The notes: generated from the letters alone by a model not told the origin. A stretch of DNA of 64,000 nucleotides from Spirosoma radiotolerans (GCF_000974425.1 NZ_CP010429.1:6744001-6808000), one strand, 5' to 3'. Counted from the stretch's first letter, positions 35,095 to 44,114 are shown. Translations and numbers: made by a program.

Positions 35095-36783
35095 ATGTTT
35101 ATGCAATTCCCTCAATTGTTCCGTCGGGCCTGGCTACCCTCACTAGCTGTGGTACTGGGCTTATTTATGGCGGTTTCCTCCTGTAAAAATGAGGATACAC
35201 CGGCTCCCGTTCTGAGCATCACCAGCTTCAGCCCATCCTCAGCACCTGTTGGTTCAACTGTTGTCATTACAGGTACGGCGTTCAGTGCTACACCGGCCAG
35301 CAATACCGTCACGTTTGGTGGCGTTCCCGCGACTGTGACCGGAGCCACAACAACGTCGTTATCGGTTGTTGTACCTGCCGGAGCCGGTACGCCTATCGCA
35401 GTAACATCAGGCGGATCAACCGTAACAAGCTCAACGGCCTTTCAATTAGGAAATAAGCCAGTCCAGGAAATAACGGGCGATATTACGGCCGATACCAAAT
35501 GGACCGCAGATAAGATATACTACCTTCGTGGTTTTGTTCAGGTAAAAGCACCAGCTACGCTGACTATCGAAGCTGGAACAATTATCAAAGGGGGCGGTAA
35601 AGAAGTTGATCCGGCAGGCAAACAGCAGGGCGCTACGCTGATCATTCTGCCAGGTGCTAAAATCAATGCCGTCGGTACCGCGTCAGCTCCAATCGTGTTT
35701 ACTTCGAACAAAGCGGCTGGCTCACGGAATTATGGTGACTGGGGTGGCGTCGTAATCTTCGGGAAAGCGCCTGTCAATCAGCCAAGTGCAACCGGTTTTG
35801 AAGGGGGTCTTCCAGGTACCGTCGGTTCTTACTCCGATGTTAACGACAACTCGGGTGTCATGCAGTACGTGCGTATTGAGTTCGGGGGCATTGCCTTGCT
35901 GGCCAACAGCGAGATCAATGGTCTTTCGTTATATGGTGTAGGTGCTGGAACGACGCTCGATCACATCCAGGTATCTTACAGTGGTGATGATTCATACGAA
36001 TGGTTTGGTGGTACGGTCAATGCGAAAAACCTGATCGCTTTCCGGGGTTGGGATGACGATTGGGATACTGACTGGGGCTGGTCTGGTAAAGTGCAGTATG
36101 GCCTTTCGCTCCGTGATACGGATGTAGCTGACCAATCGGCTTCGAACGGCTTTGAATCGGACAACTTCAACCCGGGTTTGCCCGCCACGGGGCCTAACGC
36201 CGGTCTGCCACTTACGGCTGGAGTTTTTGCCAATATGAGTAACTTCGCCTTTAGCGGTGCACCCTCAAACGCACCGGCGTCAAAGGGTAGCGGCCCTTAT
36301 CAGTCAGGCATGCACCTTCGCCGGAACACGTCGCTCAGTATCTTCAACTCATTGATTGTTGGTTATCCTGAAGGACTGCGGTTAGATGCACCAACCGGTA
36401 CGACAGGTACGCTGGATAACGCAACGAGCGGAGCTCTACAATTACACGGGGTTGTGATTGCAAATACCACGACACCCGTACGCGGTGCTGGTGCGATCAC
36501 CGACGCACAGGCTCAGGCGTTCTTCAATACCGCAGCATATAAAAATCAGATTATTGCCAGTAGCGATGTTGCCAAGCTTCTGCTTAACTCGGCTAGCTTT
36601 AACCTGACCGCGCCTAACTTCCTTCCTCAGGCTGGTTCGCCTTTATTAACGGGTGCAATCTGGGATGGTAAGGGCGCTGATGCCTTCTTTACCAAAGAGC
36701 CGTTCATTGGTGCCTTCGGAACAACCGACTGGACAAAAGGCTGGGCTAACTGGGACCCCCAGAACGCTAACTACGACAAATAA
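35095..36783 (+). CDS. IPT/TIG-domain surface lipoprotein, partner of the TonB receptor
   Basis: The 562-residue lipoprotein has the signal MQFPQLFRRAWLPSLAVVLG and a lipobox at VSSC. An IPT/TIG domain follows (about 40-122, SITSFSPSSAPVGSTVVITG and VTFGGVPATVTG). The remainder (about 130-562) starts EITGDITADTKWTADKIYYL and then LTIEAGTIIKGG, and looks like a right-handed beta-helix with many Gly/Asn turns. The arrangement TonB receptor then surface lipoprotein suggests that it captures the ligand or closes the receptor. The gene ends before a terminator carrying the 12-nt tag shared with the candidate small RNA at 28214-28298. Confidence 0.78.
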   Translation: MFMQFPQLFRRAWLPSLAVVLGLFMAVSSCKNEDTPAPVLSITSFSPSSAPVGSTVVITGTAFSATPASNTVTFGGVPATVTGATTTSLSVVVPAGAGTPIAVTSGGSTVTSSTAFQLGNKPVQEITGDITADTKWTADKIYYLRGFVQVKAPATLTIEAGTIIKGGGKEVDPAGKQQGATLIILPGAKINAVGTASAPIVFTSNKAAGSRNYGDWGGVVIFGKAPVNQPSATGFEGGLPGTVGSYSDVNDNSGVMQYVRIEFGGIALLANSEINGLSLYGVGAGTTLDHIQVSYSGDDSYEWFGGTVNAKNLIAFRGWDDDWDTDWGWSGKVQYGLSLRDTDVADQSASNGFESDNFNPGLPATGPNAGLPLTAGVFANMSNFAFSGAPSNAPASKGSGPYQSGMHLRRNTSLSIFNSLIVGYPEGLRLDAPTGTTGTLDNATSGALQLHGVVIANTTTPVRGAGAITDAQAQAFFNTAAYKNQIIASSDVAKLLLNSASFNLTAPNFLPQAGSPLLTGAIWDGKGADAFFTKEPFIGAFGTTDWTKGWANWDPQNANYDK

Positions 36784-36800
36784 AGTAATCAGTAAATTTT

Positions 36801-36855
36801 ATATTGGTGTCGCAAAAAAGGGCCGGGGCTTTGCTCCGGCTCTTTTTCTTTTTAT
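36801..36855 (+). terminator. Terminator of the TonB/IPT operon with shared 12-nt tag
   Basis: ATATTGGTGTCG (36801-36812) is followed after 6 nt by the stem AGGGCCGGGGC / GCTCCGGCTCT (with two G-U pairs) and then TTTTTCTTTTT. The tag, the 6-nt spacer and the U-tract interrupted by C are the same as at 28250-28298. Confidence 0.85.
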
Positions 36856-37269
36856 AAAAGATACCGTTTACCAAATAAACAGGCAACTAATTACATTCGA
36901 TGAATACTATACATACCTTTCATAGGCGGCAGCGAGTTTGCTATTGAGCTATGTTACTGCTTCATACATGAAGATTTACGCCTGGTTGGCAGTAATTAGT
37001 ATATTTTATTGTTACTTCTAATTTAAATTAGCGTCTAATACCCAAGTAAGTCCATGAACTTTTAGGTAAATTGTACGTGTTTGGCAATAAATTTGTGTTA
37101 ATAAGCTGAATTGACCACCAAGTGTATCGTGCCTATTTTTCTTTGTAGAAAAAGGGCGACTTTTTGGCTGATAATTAGGTACTTATTAATTTGCCAGATA
37201 ATACGTGCCTATTATGTTTCAGGAACAGGCTCACCATTTCACCATATCACCCTTAAGTCACCGTAACGA
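36856..37269. other. AT-rich intergenic region before the Rrf2 gene
   Basis: About 410 bp with no coding signal. Near the gene, TATGTTTC is one mismatch from the -7 motif. I see no hairpin or repeat of note. Confidence 0.4.
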
Positions 37270-37764
37270 ATGATCTCTAAGAAAGCTAAGTATGCCATCA
37301 AAGCCCTGAAGGTTTTGACTGAAGAGTACGGAAAAGGACCCGTATTGATTTCCTATATCTCGGCGAAAGAAAACATCCCGAAAAAATTCTTAGAGGCAAT
37401 TCTTTTGGAACTGCGAAATCATGGAATTCTGCAAAGCCAAAAAGGAAAAGGTGGCGGCTACCTGTTGCGCGTTGACCCAGGCCGGGTTAACCTGGCACAG
37501 GTACTACGCGTAATTGATGGCCCTATTGCCCCAACTCCCTGCGTGTCGTTTAATTTCTACGTTAAATGCGATGACTGCAATGATGAGGTAACCTGTATGT
37601 TGCGGCCAATTATGGAGCGCGTTCGGGATGCGAACTTAGGCGTTTACGAAAACACAACGTTGCTGACGTTCCAGAATCTGGGCTCCCTCGAAACAAAGGA
37701 AGTAGCCATCGGGACGAATACGGCCGACTTGATTGACACAACATCAAATCGGATGTCAGCTTAA
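37270..37764 (+). CDS. Rrf2-family transcriptional regulator
   Basis: The 164-residue protein has the Rrf2 winged helix (ISKKAKYAIKALKVLTEEYG; GGGYLLRVDPGRV) and four Cys in a cluster (C91, C100, C103, C109). That spacing is near that of Fe-S-binding members such as IscR, NsrR and RirA, so a redox or iron-sulfur sensor is likely. The exact sensor type cannot be told. It is not next to isc or suf genes. It stands alone, followed by a hairpin and then a convergent gene, so its targets are elsewhere. Confidence 0.88.
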   Translation: MISKKAKYAIKALKVLTEEYGKGPVLISYISAKENIPKKFLEAILLELRNHGILQSQKGKGGGYLLRVDPGRVNLAQVLRVIDGPIAPTPCVSFNFYVKCDDCNDEVTCMLRPIMERVRDANLGVYENTTLLTFQNLGSLETKEVAIGTNTADLIDTTSNRMSA

Positions 37765-37773
37765 TATGGATTT

Positions 37774-37856
37774 ACGGTTTTTGGTATACGGCGATCTGTC
37801 GCCAGTGTTACGCGTCAGCCAACCGTAGCGACGGATCGCCGTATACCAAAAACCGT
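37774..37856. repeat. Dispersed hairpin element, copy A3 (29-bp arms)
   Basis: Arms 37774-37802 and 37828-37856 pair with one mismatch. The 25-nt loop contains TACGCGTCAGCCAACC, close to TACGTGCGTCAGCCAGACC in the copy at 40260-40339. It sits exactly between two convergent stop codons (37764 and 37861), so it probably also acts as a bidirectional terminator. Confidence 0.65.
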
Positions 37857-37860
37857 GACC

Positions 37861-39390
37861 TTACTCTGGTTGGTGTTCTTTCCGCAAGAGGTCGTTCACG
37901 GTCTTCACCGGATTGAACGTAATGAGCGGCACTTCAACGAAGATCGTGCTCCAATCGGCCATAGCGCCGTTCCAAAGACCCGGCAGCTCCTGCGCTTTTA
38001 AGTCTTTTCCATCTTTCGATTTAGCCGTAATGAACCCTGTTAGTGGGTCACGATAAGCGGGTAAGTCATATTTACGACCAAGATGATCTTTAAGGCCGCA
38101 TACCAGATCGACGGGGTTAAAGTGCGTGGCTTCATCAAAAATGGCTTTTTGTGCCGGGTCAGTCAAATCAATCTGGGCCGACTCAACAACTTGCAAAGAC
38201 ACAGAGCCATCCTGATTTCTGGCCCAGAACGGCCCACCCCCCGGTTCGCCAACGTTTTTAACCATCCCACAAACCCGCACGGGCCGGTCTAATTTCCGAC
38301 GGAGGTAGTCCAGTTTCTCCGCTTTGGACAGCTGATCGAAGCCAACTGGCGGTAACGTATAGAGCGTCCGTCGCAGGAGTTCGTCCGCTTCGCTCAAGTA
38401 GCCGTCACTGATGGCTTCCGAATCGCCGGACTGACTTTCCAGCAGACCTTGCAGGCGGGCAATCTGCTGCTGGGCATCGAGCAATACAGAGGCCAGAACT
38501 TTCTTGTATGTGATGGTCGGTTCCTTAATCTGGTCAGGAACGACATTGTCGATGTTCTTAATAAAGACGATGTCGGCATGAATGTCATTGAGGTTTTCAA
38601 TGAGAGCCCCATGACCTGCCGGGCGGAACAGGAGCGATCCTGATTCGCCACTGCGGAAGGGTGAATTATCCATGTTCACCGAAATGGTATCGGTGGATTT
38701 TTTCTGTTCGGAGAACGTTACGTCGAACGTTACGCCAAGCCAGGCTTCGTAATCGGTCTTTTGTGCATGGATCAACTGCTCGAAACGGCTACGGTGTTCG
38801 GGCGAGACGGTGAAATGGATTTTAACTAACCCATCCGAATTGGCATAGGCAGCCCCTTCTACCAAATGCTCCTCCACGGGTGTACGTGGCCCATCCGGAT
38901 AGCGGTGAAATTTCAATAATCCCTTAGGCAGACTACCATAATCCAGACCATCTTCGGTCAGTAGAAATCTCAGTACCGTTATTCGGTCATTTTCGGCAAC
39001 GGCTTTGTCTAAATCATGGCCCTGAGCGGCCATTGCAGCTTTCAGGTCGTCATAAAAAGCGAAGTCGGTTAGGCGGGCAAAGACTTCATCGACTGATTTG
39101 TCAGATTTGCCATCCAGCGCCGAAAACAAGGATTTAAACATACGGGTAGCCGCTCCCGAGGCCGGAACAAATTTAACCAAGTCCCGTTCGTGAGCAGCCT
39201 CGTCGAAACGGTGAATGTGCGTAGCCAGTTGATCATCAGCGATACGAATAATACCATCGCCGATGGTAGCCGCTTTAATGACATTCAAGTACGGAAATCC
39301 TTCTACAAAGTGTTTTATCTGCTGGTCAATCTGGTCGAGTGAAACGCCCTGTAACAGAATCTGGTCCTGATCTTGCTCTGTGAATTGCAT
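37861..39390 (-). CDS. DUF4301 family protein
   Basis: The start at 39390 (MQFTEQDQDQILLQGVSLDQ) matches family N-termini better than the upstream in-frame ATG at 39471. The ~509-residue protein has the conserved block VIKAATIGDGIIRI, and a nucleotidyltransferase-like signature (KFVPASGAATRMFKSLF) that resembles the glycine-rich loop of sugar-nucleotide transferases. The C-terminal half contains GRKYDLPAYRDPLTGFI. DUF4301 is widespread in Bacteroidota and has no known function. It may be a nucleotide-sugar enzyme by fold. It is divergent from the HAD gene. Confidence 0.82.
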   Translation of the reverse strand: MQFTEQDQDQILLQGVSLDQIDQQIKHFVEGFPYLNVIKAATIGDGIIRIADDQLATHIHRFDEAAHERDLVKFVPASGAATRMFKSLFSALDGKSDKSVDEVFARLTDFAFYDDLKAAMAAQGHDLDKAVAENDRITVLRFLLTEDGLDYGSLPKGLLKFHRYPDGPRTPVEEHLVEGAAYANSDGLVKIHFTVSPEHRSRFEQLIHAQKTDYEAWLGVTFDVTFSEQKKSTDTISVNMDNSPFRSGESGSLLFRPAGHGALIENLNDIHADIVFIKNIDNVVPDQIKEPTITYKKVLASVLLDAQQQIARLQGLLESQSGDSEAISDGYLSEADELLRRTLYTLPPVGFDQLSKAEKLDYLRRKLDRPVRVCGMVKNVGEPGGGPFWARNQDGSVSLQVVESAQIDLTDPAQKAIFDEATHFNPVDLVCGLKDHLGRKYDLPAYRDPLTGFITAKSKDGKDLKAQELPGLWNGAMADWSTIFVEVPLITFNPVKTVNDLLRKEHQPE

Positions 39391-39544
39391 AGGGTTAACG
39401 GAAAAAATTACATTAGGAATGAGGGGCAAATTGCGGATTTCAGCAATGGTACGCAAATCAAATCGGGACAAAAGAGCGGTAACAGGATAAGATTATGGTC
39501 GCCTGCTTATCTTTGTTGCTCCCAACCATCTTATCTGTACGCTC

Positions 39545-40246
39545 ATGAAATTGATTGCGTTTGACGCTGACGATACCCTATGGGCCAACGAACCAAATTA
39601 CATTGATGTAAAGCTAAAGCTATGCGAACTACTGTCGCATTATGTTTCAGAAGAAACCCTTTCGCAGCAGTTTTATGACTCCCAGATTCGAAACCTCGCC
39701 GTATTTGGCTATGGAGCAAAGAGCTTCATGCTCTCGATGATCGAAACGGCTATCGAATTAACCAACGGGGCCATCACGGGTTCTGAGATTCAGCAGATTA
39801 TTGATGTTGGACGGAAACTACTGGATTTCCCAATTGAGGTACTCGACGGGGTAAACGAGGTATTGGAAATACTATCCAAGCGGTTCGATCTGATGGTGCT
39901 CACCAAAGGTGACCTGTTTGATCAGGAGAGTAAAATCGCTCGGTCAGGGTTGGGACACTACTTCAAACATGTTGAAATCATCAGCGAAAAAAATGAACAG
40001 GCGTATGAACGTATTCTACAAAAATACCAGATTCAACCGGCTGACTTTCTGATGATTGGTAATTCACTAAAGTCGGATGTTTTACCGGTTGTGCACATTG
40101 GTGGTCGGGCTATACATATTCCCTACGAAACGACCTGGGCCCACGAAATGGTTACGGATGAGCAGTTGACCGGCAAGTCATTTACGACATTGAGCAATGT
40201 ACGGGAATTGCTGGGATTACTCGAAACTGTGAACGAGCAGGTATAA
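39545..40246 (+). CDS. HAD-family hydrolase
   Basis: The 233-residue protein has HAD motif I FDADDTLW (residues 5-12), motif II VLTKGD, and motif III/IV in LMIGNSLKSDV, with a helical cap between. It is most like the YjjG/NagD-type haloacid dehalogenase phosphatases. It probably dephosphorylates a small metabolite or nucleotide, which cannot be specified. TATCTTTG (39508-39515) is an exact -7 box 29 bp before the ATG. It is divergent from the DUF4301 gene. Confidence 0.85.
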   Translation: MKLIAFDADDTLWANEPNYIDVKLKLCELLSHYVSEETLSQQFYDSQIRNLAVFGYGAKSFMLSMIETAIELTNGAITGSEIQQIIDVGRKLLDFPIEVLDGVNEVLEILSKRFDLMVLTKGDLFDQESKIARSGLGHYFKHVEIISEKNEQAYERILQKYQIQPADFLMIGNSLKSDVLPVVHIGGRAIHIPYETTWAHEMVTDEQLTGKSFTTLSNVRELLGLLETVNEQV

Positions 40247-40259
40247 ACAACCAGTTTTC

Positions 40260-40339
40260 CCATGGTTCGTGTCCTCACGGCCCATACGTGCGTCAGCCAG
40301 ACCATCCGGTCAGGTGGGCCGTGAGGACACAGCCCACGG
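40260..40339. repeat. Dispersed hairpin element, copy A2
   Basis: The left arm carries GTGTCCTCACGGCCCA and the right arm TGGGCCGTGAGGACACAG, giving a stem of about 17 bp with weaker outer pairing. The loop TACGTGCGTCAGCCAGACCATCCGG shares AGACCATCCGG with copy A1 (15253-15327) and GCGTCAGCCA with copy A3 (37774-37856). It lies between two convergent genes. Confidence 0.65.
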
Positions 40340-40354
40340 AAATAAGGAACAGTA

Positions 40355-41143
40355 TTACAGCGTTAACGTAAACGAATCGGCGTCCAGATTGGCGGGGAAT
40401 TTTGCCCGAAATGCCTGTAGATCAGCCAGGGACAAGGTGTGCTGATGCACGAGCTCCGCATCCGACTGCCGGAACAGCACATCGCCTTTGAAGTCAACAA
40501 CGGCCGACTCGCCGGAGTAGGGATGCTGGTTGCCATCTTCACCAACGCGGTTGACCCCCACCACATAACTCAGATTCTCAATGGCGCGGGCTTGCAGTAA
40601 GGTATTCCAGGCAGTACGTCGGGCAGAGGGCCAGTTCGCTACATAAAGCAGAAGGTCGTAGTCGAATGCCTGCGAGTCGTCTGAGGATGTATTGCGGCTC
40701 CAGACCGGGAACCGAAGGTCATAACAAACCAGCGGGCAGATGCGCCAGCCTTTCCACTCCTTCACCATCCGGTGTGTTCCGGCGGTGTAAACCGCATCTT
40801 CACCCGCCATGCGAAACAAATGACGTTTATCGTAGGTGTCAAATTGCCCATCTGGCTGCATCCACACCAGCCGATTGAAGAAACGGCCATTTTCCTTCAC
40901 CACATAGCTGCCCGTCACAACGGCTCCTGTTTGGGCGGCCATCTGTTTCAGCCAGCGAAAAGTCGTCAGGTTCATAGGCTCTGCAACGGCCTGAGCGTCC
41001 ATGGTGAAGCCCGTTGTGAACATTTCGGGTAAAATGACCAGATCCGTGGGGGCTTCCAGCGTAAAAATCTGTTCCTCCAGCATAGCCAGATTAGCCACCG
41101 GATCGTGCCAGTAAAGATTAGTCTGGAGGAAGGTTACGTTCAT
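40355..41143 (-). CDS. Omega-amidase-like carbon-nitrogen hydrolase
   Basis: The 262-residue protein carries the nitrilase-superfamily catalytic triad: Glu 40 in ILPEMFTTGF, Lys 106 in TYDKRHLF, and Cys 140 in CPLVCYDLRF. Sequence style matches the YafV/Nit2 branch. That branch hydrolyses alpha-ketoglutaramate or alpha-ketosuccinamate to the keto acid plus ammonia, a clean-up step for glutamine transamination. Length is normal. Its start is 2 bp after the def stop, so the two form an operon, although the functions are unrelated. Confidence 0.9.
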   Translation of the reverse strand: MNVTFLQTNLYWHDPVANLAMLEEQIFTLEAPTDLVILPEMFTTGFTMDAQAVAEPMNLTTFRWLKQMAAQTGAVVTGSYVVKENGRFFNRLVWMQPDGQFDTYDKRHLFRMAGEDAVYTAGTHRMVKEWKGWRICPLVCYDLRFPVWSRNTSSDDSQAFDYDLLLYVANWPSARRTAWNTLLQARAIENLSYVVGVNRVGEDGNQHPYSGESAVVDFKGDVLFRQSDAELVHQHTLSLADLQAFRAKFPANLDADSFTLTL

Positions 41144-41145
41144 GG

Positions 41146-41718
41146 TTATTTAGGGAACTTCATTTTATACTCCGCATCCGTCTTGCCCTTCGAAATATCG
41201 GCTAGTTTTTTCTTGATGAGCGTCCGGCGAAGAGAAGGCAGGTAATCGGTGAAGAGCTTGCCGTCGAGGTGGTCGTATTCGTGCTGAATAATTCGGGCGG
41301 CCATCCCTTCGTATTCTTCTTCGTGCTCATTCCAATCCGTATCGAAGTAACGAATCACAATGATTTCAGGCCGAAACACTTCTCCCCGAATACCCGGAAT
41401 ACTCAGGCAACCTTCTTCAAAGCCCCAGTCGTCGCCCGCTTCTTCAATGATTTCCGGATTGATAAATACCTTTTTGAAGCCAACCAGACTTTGATCAACG
41501 TCTTCTTCCGGTTCGTCTTCGTTCAGGGGTTCGCCATCCACCACAAACATGCGAATGCTCTGCCCGATCTGTGGCGCTGCCAGGCCAACGCCTGATGCTG
41601 CGTACATTGTCTCGAACATATTATCACTCAGCGCTTTAACGTCGAGGCTACCGGGTTCAATATCTTTGGCCCGCTTCCGTAAAACGGGGTCACCGTAGGC
41701 AATAATTGGGAGAATCAT
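41146..41718 (-). CDS. def: Peptide deformylase
   Basis: Deformylase removes the formyl group from the N-terminal Met of new proteins. The 190-residue protein has all three motifs: GVGLAAPQIGQ, EEGCLSIPGI (metal ligand Cys 104) and QHEYDHLDG (His 146, catalytic Glu 147, His 150). It carries an acidic insert (LNEDEPEEDVD, about 65-75) between motifs 1 and 2, as is common in Bacteroidota. It is followed by the omega-amidase gene after 2 bp and preceded by ruvX after a 75-bp spacer. Confidence 0.96.
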   Translation of the reverse strand: MILPIIAYGDPVLRKRAKDIEPGSLDVKALSDNMFETMYAASGVGLAAPQIGQSIRMFVVDGEPLNEDEPEEDVDQSLVGFKKVFINPEIIEEAGDDWGFEEGCLSIPGIRGEVFRPEIIVIRYFDTDWNEHEEEYEGMAARIIQHEYDHLDGKLFTDYLPSLRRTLIKKKLADISKGKTDAEYKMKFPK

Positions 41719-41723
41719 ATTTA

Positions 41724-41799
41724 TTAATGATGAGTGACGAATGATGAGCGATGGATGATTAGGCTATAAAAATCATTCATCATTTATCATCCATCATTC
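41724..41799. repeat. Imperfect ATGATGAG-rich inverted tract
   Basis: GATGGATGAT and its complement ATCATCCATC flank a short AT-rich loop, within a run of ATGA-type units. It fills the gap between ruvX and def and reaches into the last codons of ruvX. It is similar in style to the tract at 15685-15726. Confidence 0.45.
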
Positions 41800-42210
41800 C
41801 TTTCTGCTTTCCATGTATGACTGTAGAATAATGGCTGCACTAATTTTATCGATGTTGCCCTTTACCCGCCGATCTTTTTTTGTGCTCCCGTTGGCGATCA
41901 TTGCCTGAAGGGCCATGACAGACGTAAATCGTTCGTCATGCCAGTAAACGGGAATATCGGGCAATGCGTTCTGTAAATGCGTTACGAACTTCCTGACCCT
42001 GGGCGTGTTATCCGTATCGGCACCATCCAGACCCTTCGGTAGTCCCACTACAAAGGCGTCGACCGGCTCCTTTGCAGTGTAGGCTTTTAAAAACTTGAGC
42101 ACCTCATGAGAAGCTACCGTTTCCAGCGCCGACGCAATGAGCTGCAAAGGGTCCGTTACGGCAATGCCGGTGCGTTTCATACCATAATCGATTGCCAGAA
42201 GTCGTGCCAT
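41794..42210 (-). CDS. ruvX: Holliday junction resolvase-like nuclease (RuvX/YqgF)
   Basis: The 138-residue RNase-H-fold protein starts MARLLAIDYGMKRTGIAVTD, with the catalytic Asp in AIDYG. It also has FVVGLPKGLDGADT and YWHDERFTSVMAL. The YqgF family is implicated in 16S rRNA 5'-end processing and was named as a putative Holliday-junction resolvase. Length is normal. It heads the likely ruvX-def-amidase group. Confidence 0.93.
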   Translation of the reverse strand: MARLLAIDYGMKRTGIAVTDPLQLIASALETVASHEVLKFLKAYTAKEPVDAFVVGLPKGLDGADTDNTPRVRKFVTHLQNALPDIPVYWHDERFTSVMALQAMIANGSTKKDRRVKGNIDKISAAIILQSYMESRKE

Positions 42211-42291
42211 TTCAGGGCAAAGGTACGAAGGGAGGGGGCAAGCGGCAAGACGTGTAGAACAAGGAGCAAAATAAGCTCCACTGGAATTCGC

Positions 42292-42903
42292 TCACGCTGA
42301 TTCTGTCTTACCTTCTATCCCACGCCAGGCGTCTACATCCTGCCAGGTATCCAGATCAATGGCCGCTTGTGGAAACAGTACTTGGCTGCAGTCATTTACA
42401 TACTGCTGGATAAGTTTGCGGGCACCCGTATCGCCAGACAACAGCATAAATTCGGATCGATAGCGAATATCGAATAAAGCCGGAACACCTAGGTGCCCCG
42501 ATTCACCATACCGGCAGGCAACAATGCCCCGGCCCATTTGGTGTTGCGTCGTAATTAACTGCTGTAGAAGTTGCGCTGTAACGTAGGGCTGGTCGGTCAG
42601 AACCATCAAAAAGGCATCGACAGGTTCATCGTTTAACTGGTTCAGACCAACCTGTATGGATGACGCCAGGCCTTGTTGCCAGTTGGGGTTGATAGGTGTA
42701 CGGATAGGTAAACCGGTGAGTTCAGCACGGATTCGTTCCTCATTTCCGCCCAACACGACGACCACAGGGCCTGCCTCTAGGGATAAAGCGGCCTCAGTAA
42801 TTTGCCTGACAAGCGTTTTCCCGTTCTGGGTAAGCAATTGCTTGGGCTCGCCACCCAGCCGGGTCGAACCACCAGCCGCCAGAATGATTGTCGCAATGAT
42901 CAT
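42292..42903 (-). CDS. MobA-like nucleotidyltransferase (MocA-type)
   Basis: The 203-residue protein opens with the glycine-rich nucleotide loop LAAGGSTRLGGEPKQLL. Later it has VVLGGNEERI, the metal-binding MVLTDQPYVT and GVPALFD. These are signatures of the MocA/MobA group, which attaches CMP or GMP to molybdopterin. It lies 2 bp after an XdhC gene and one gene from the Mo-hydroxylase subunits, so cofactor maturation (molybdopterin cytosine dinucleotide) for that enzyme is the natural role. Confidence 0.88.
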   Translation of the reverse strand: MIIATIILAAGGSTRLGGEPKQLLTQNGKTLVRQITEAALSLEAGPVVVVLGGNEERIRAELTGLPIRTPINPNWQQGLASSIQVGLNQLNDEPVDAFLMVLTDQPYVTAQLLQQLITTQHQMGRGIVACRYGESGHLGVPALFDIRYRSEFMLLSGDTGARKLIQQYVNDCSQVLFPQAAIDLDTWQDVDAWRGIEGKTESA

Positions 42904-42905
42904 GC

Positions 42906-44099
42906 TTAAATGGCGTCTGCGCTAACTGCATCGTAGTCGGTAGTGCCCGAATCAATAGCGTCAGCCTGCCGACGGTGATTGGCCGAGTTGCCGGAAAGCC
43001 GCTCATGGATAGGGCCTGATTTATCTTTCAGGAAACCACCGGCGCCCTTCGTGAAAAACGCTTTAATTTCGGCCATGATCGACAGCGCAATTTCATCCGG
43101 TGTTTCAGCACCGACATCCAGGCCAATGGGCGCATGAACCCGTTCGAGTGAAGCCTCGCTGAACTGAAGGCCATCCTTCCGGAATTCGTCCTGCATCTTG
43201 TCAAACCGTTTGCGGGGGCCCAGCATACCAATATACGGTACATCCGTTGTGAGTAACTTCTCCAGCACGGCCCGGTCATAATTAAAGTTGTGCGACATCA
43301 GCACGGCGGCCGTTCGGTTGGTAATGGTCAACTGGTCAATAACCGCTTCCCGGTCGGAGTAGAGCACACAGGTAGCCACCGGAAACCGTTTGGGCGATAA
43401 GTGGGCGATGCAGTCGTCAGTAACGGTTACCTGCCAGCCGAGTTCACGGGCCATTTTGGCGACGGGAATCACGTCGTAACCCGCCCCAAAAATAACCAGC
43501 TCAATGCCGGGGTCAATCCGCTCGATGAATACCTCCGCACTTCCCGATGATACGGCATATGTACGGGTCAGCGGTTTACCCGTGCTGAATACGTCGCCCA
43601 TGTCGTTGTGCAACCAGTCGGGTACTGATTCGCCGGGTTGTTCGGTAAGCAGAAACCGATTGCCGGGTTGTAGCCCGCTGAATTCGTCGCTTTTCAACAC
43701 GGTAGCCAGCGCACGGACATCCCGTTTCTTCGTAAATTCTTTTAGCAACGCAACCGGGTTCTGGGGGCTTTCGGGAACAATGGGCTCAATCAACACGTCT
43801 ATGATTCCGTTACAACCCAACCCAACACCAAAGCTGTTCGCGCCGTCGTCCATCGTGTCGTAGGTAACCACAATTGGCTGACCGTCAAGCATAACCTGCC
43901 GGGCTTTTCGAAGAGCGTCTCCTTCCAGACAACCGCCACTGATGGCGCCTTCCCAGCGACCATCATCCGTGATCAGCATTCGGGCGCCAGGACGACGATA
44001 CGACGATCCTTCAACCCAAACAACCGTGGCCAGGGCCGCTTTGCGTTCCGAGAAGTCGATTTGCTCAAAAACCTCAACAATGCGGGTTATTTCTTTCAT
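42906..44099 (-). CDS. XdhC/CoxF-family maturation factor
   Basis: The 397-residue protein has the N-terminal XdhC_CoxI block (ALATVVWVEGSSYRRPGARM, then GAISGGCLEGDALRKA with the conserved Cys). It also has a C-terminal Rossmann domain (LVIFGAGYDVIPVAKMA; LMSHNFNYDRAVLE; IGMLGPRKRFDKM). XdhC proteins bind molybdenum cofactor, help to add the sulfido ligand, and hand it to xanthine dehydrogenase-type enzymes. The partner genes are the MocA-like gene downstream (2-bp gap) and the iorBA-type genes upstream. Confidence 0.9.
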   Translation of the reverse strand: MKEITRIVEVFEQIDFSERKAALATVVWVEGSSYRRPGARMLITDDGRWEGAISGGCLEGDALRKARQVMLDGQPIVVTYDTMDDGANSFGVGLGCNGIIDVLIEPIVPESPQNPVALLKEFTKKRDVRALATVLKSDEFSGLQPGNRFLLTEQPGESVPDWLHNDMGDVFSTGKPLTRTYAVSSGSAEVFIERIDPGIELVIFGAGYDVIPVAKMARELGWQVTVTDDCIAHLSPKRFPVATCVLYSDREAVIDQLTITNRTAAVLMSHNFNYDRAVLEKLLTTDVPYIGMLGPRKRFDKMQDEFRKDGLQFSEASLERVHAPIGLDVGAETPDEIALSIMAEIKAFFTKGAGGFLKDKSGPIHERLSGNSANHRRQADAIDSGTTDYDAVSADAI

Positions 44100-44114
44100 G
44101 TTCCTTATGGGATT

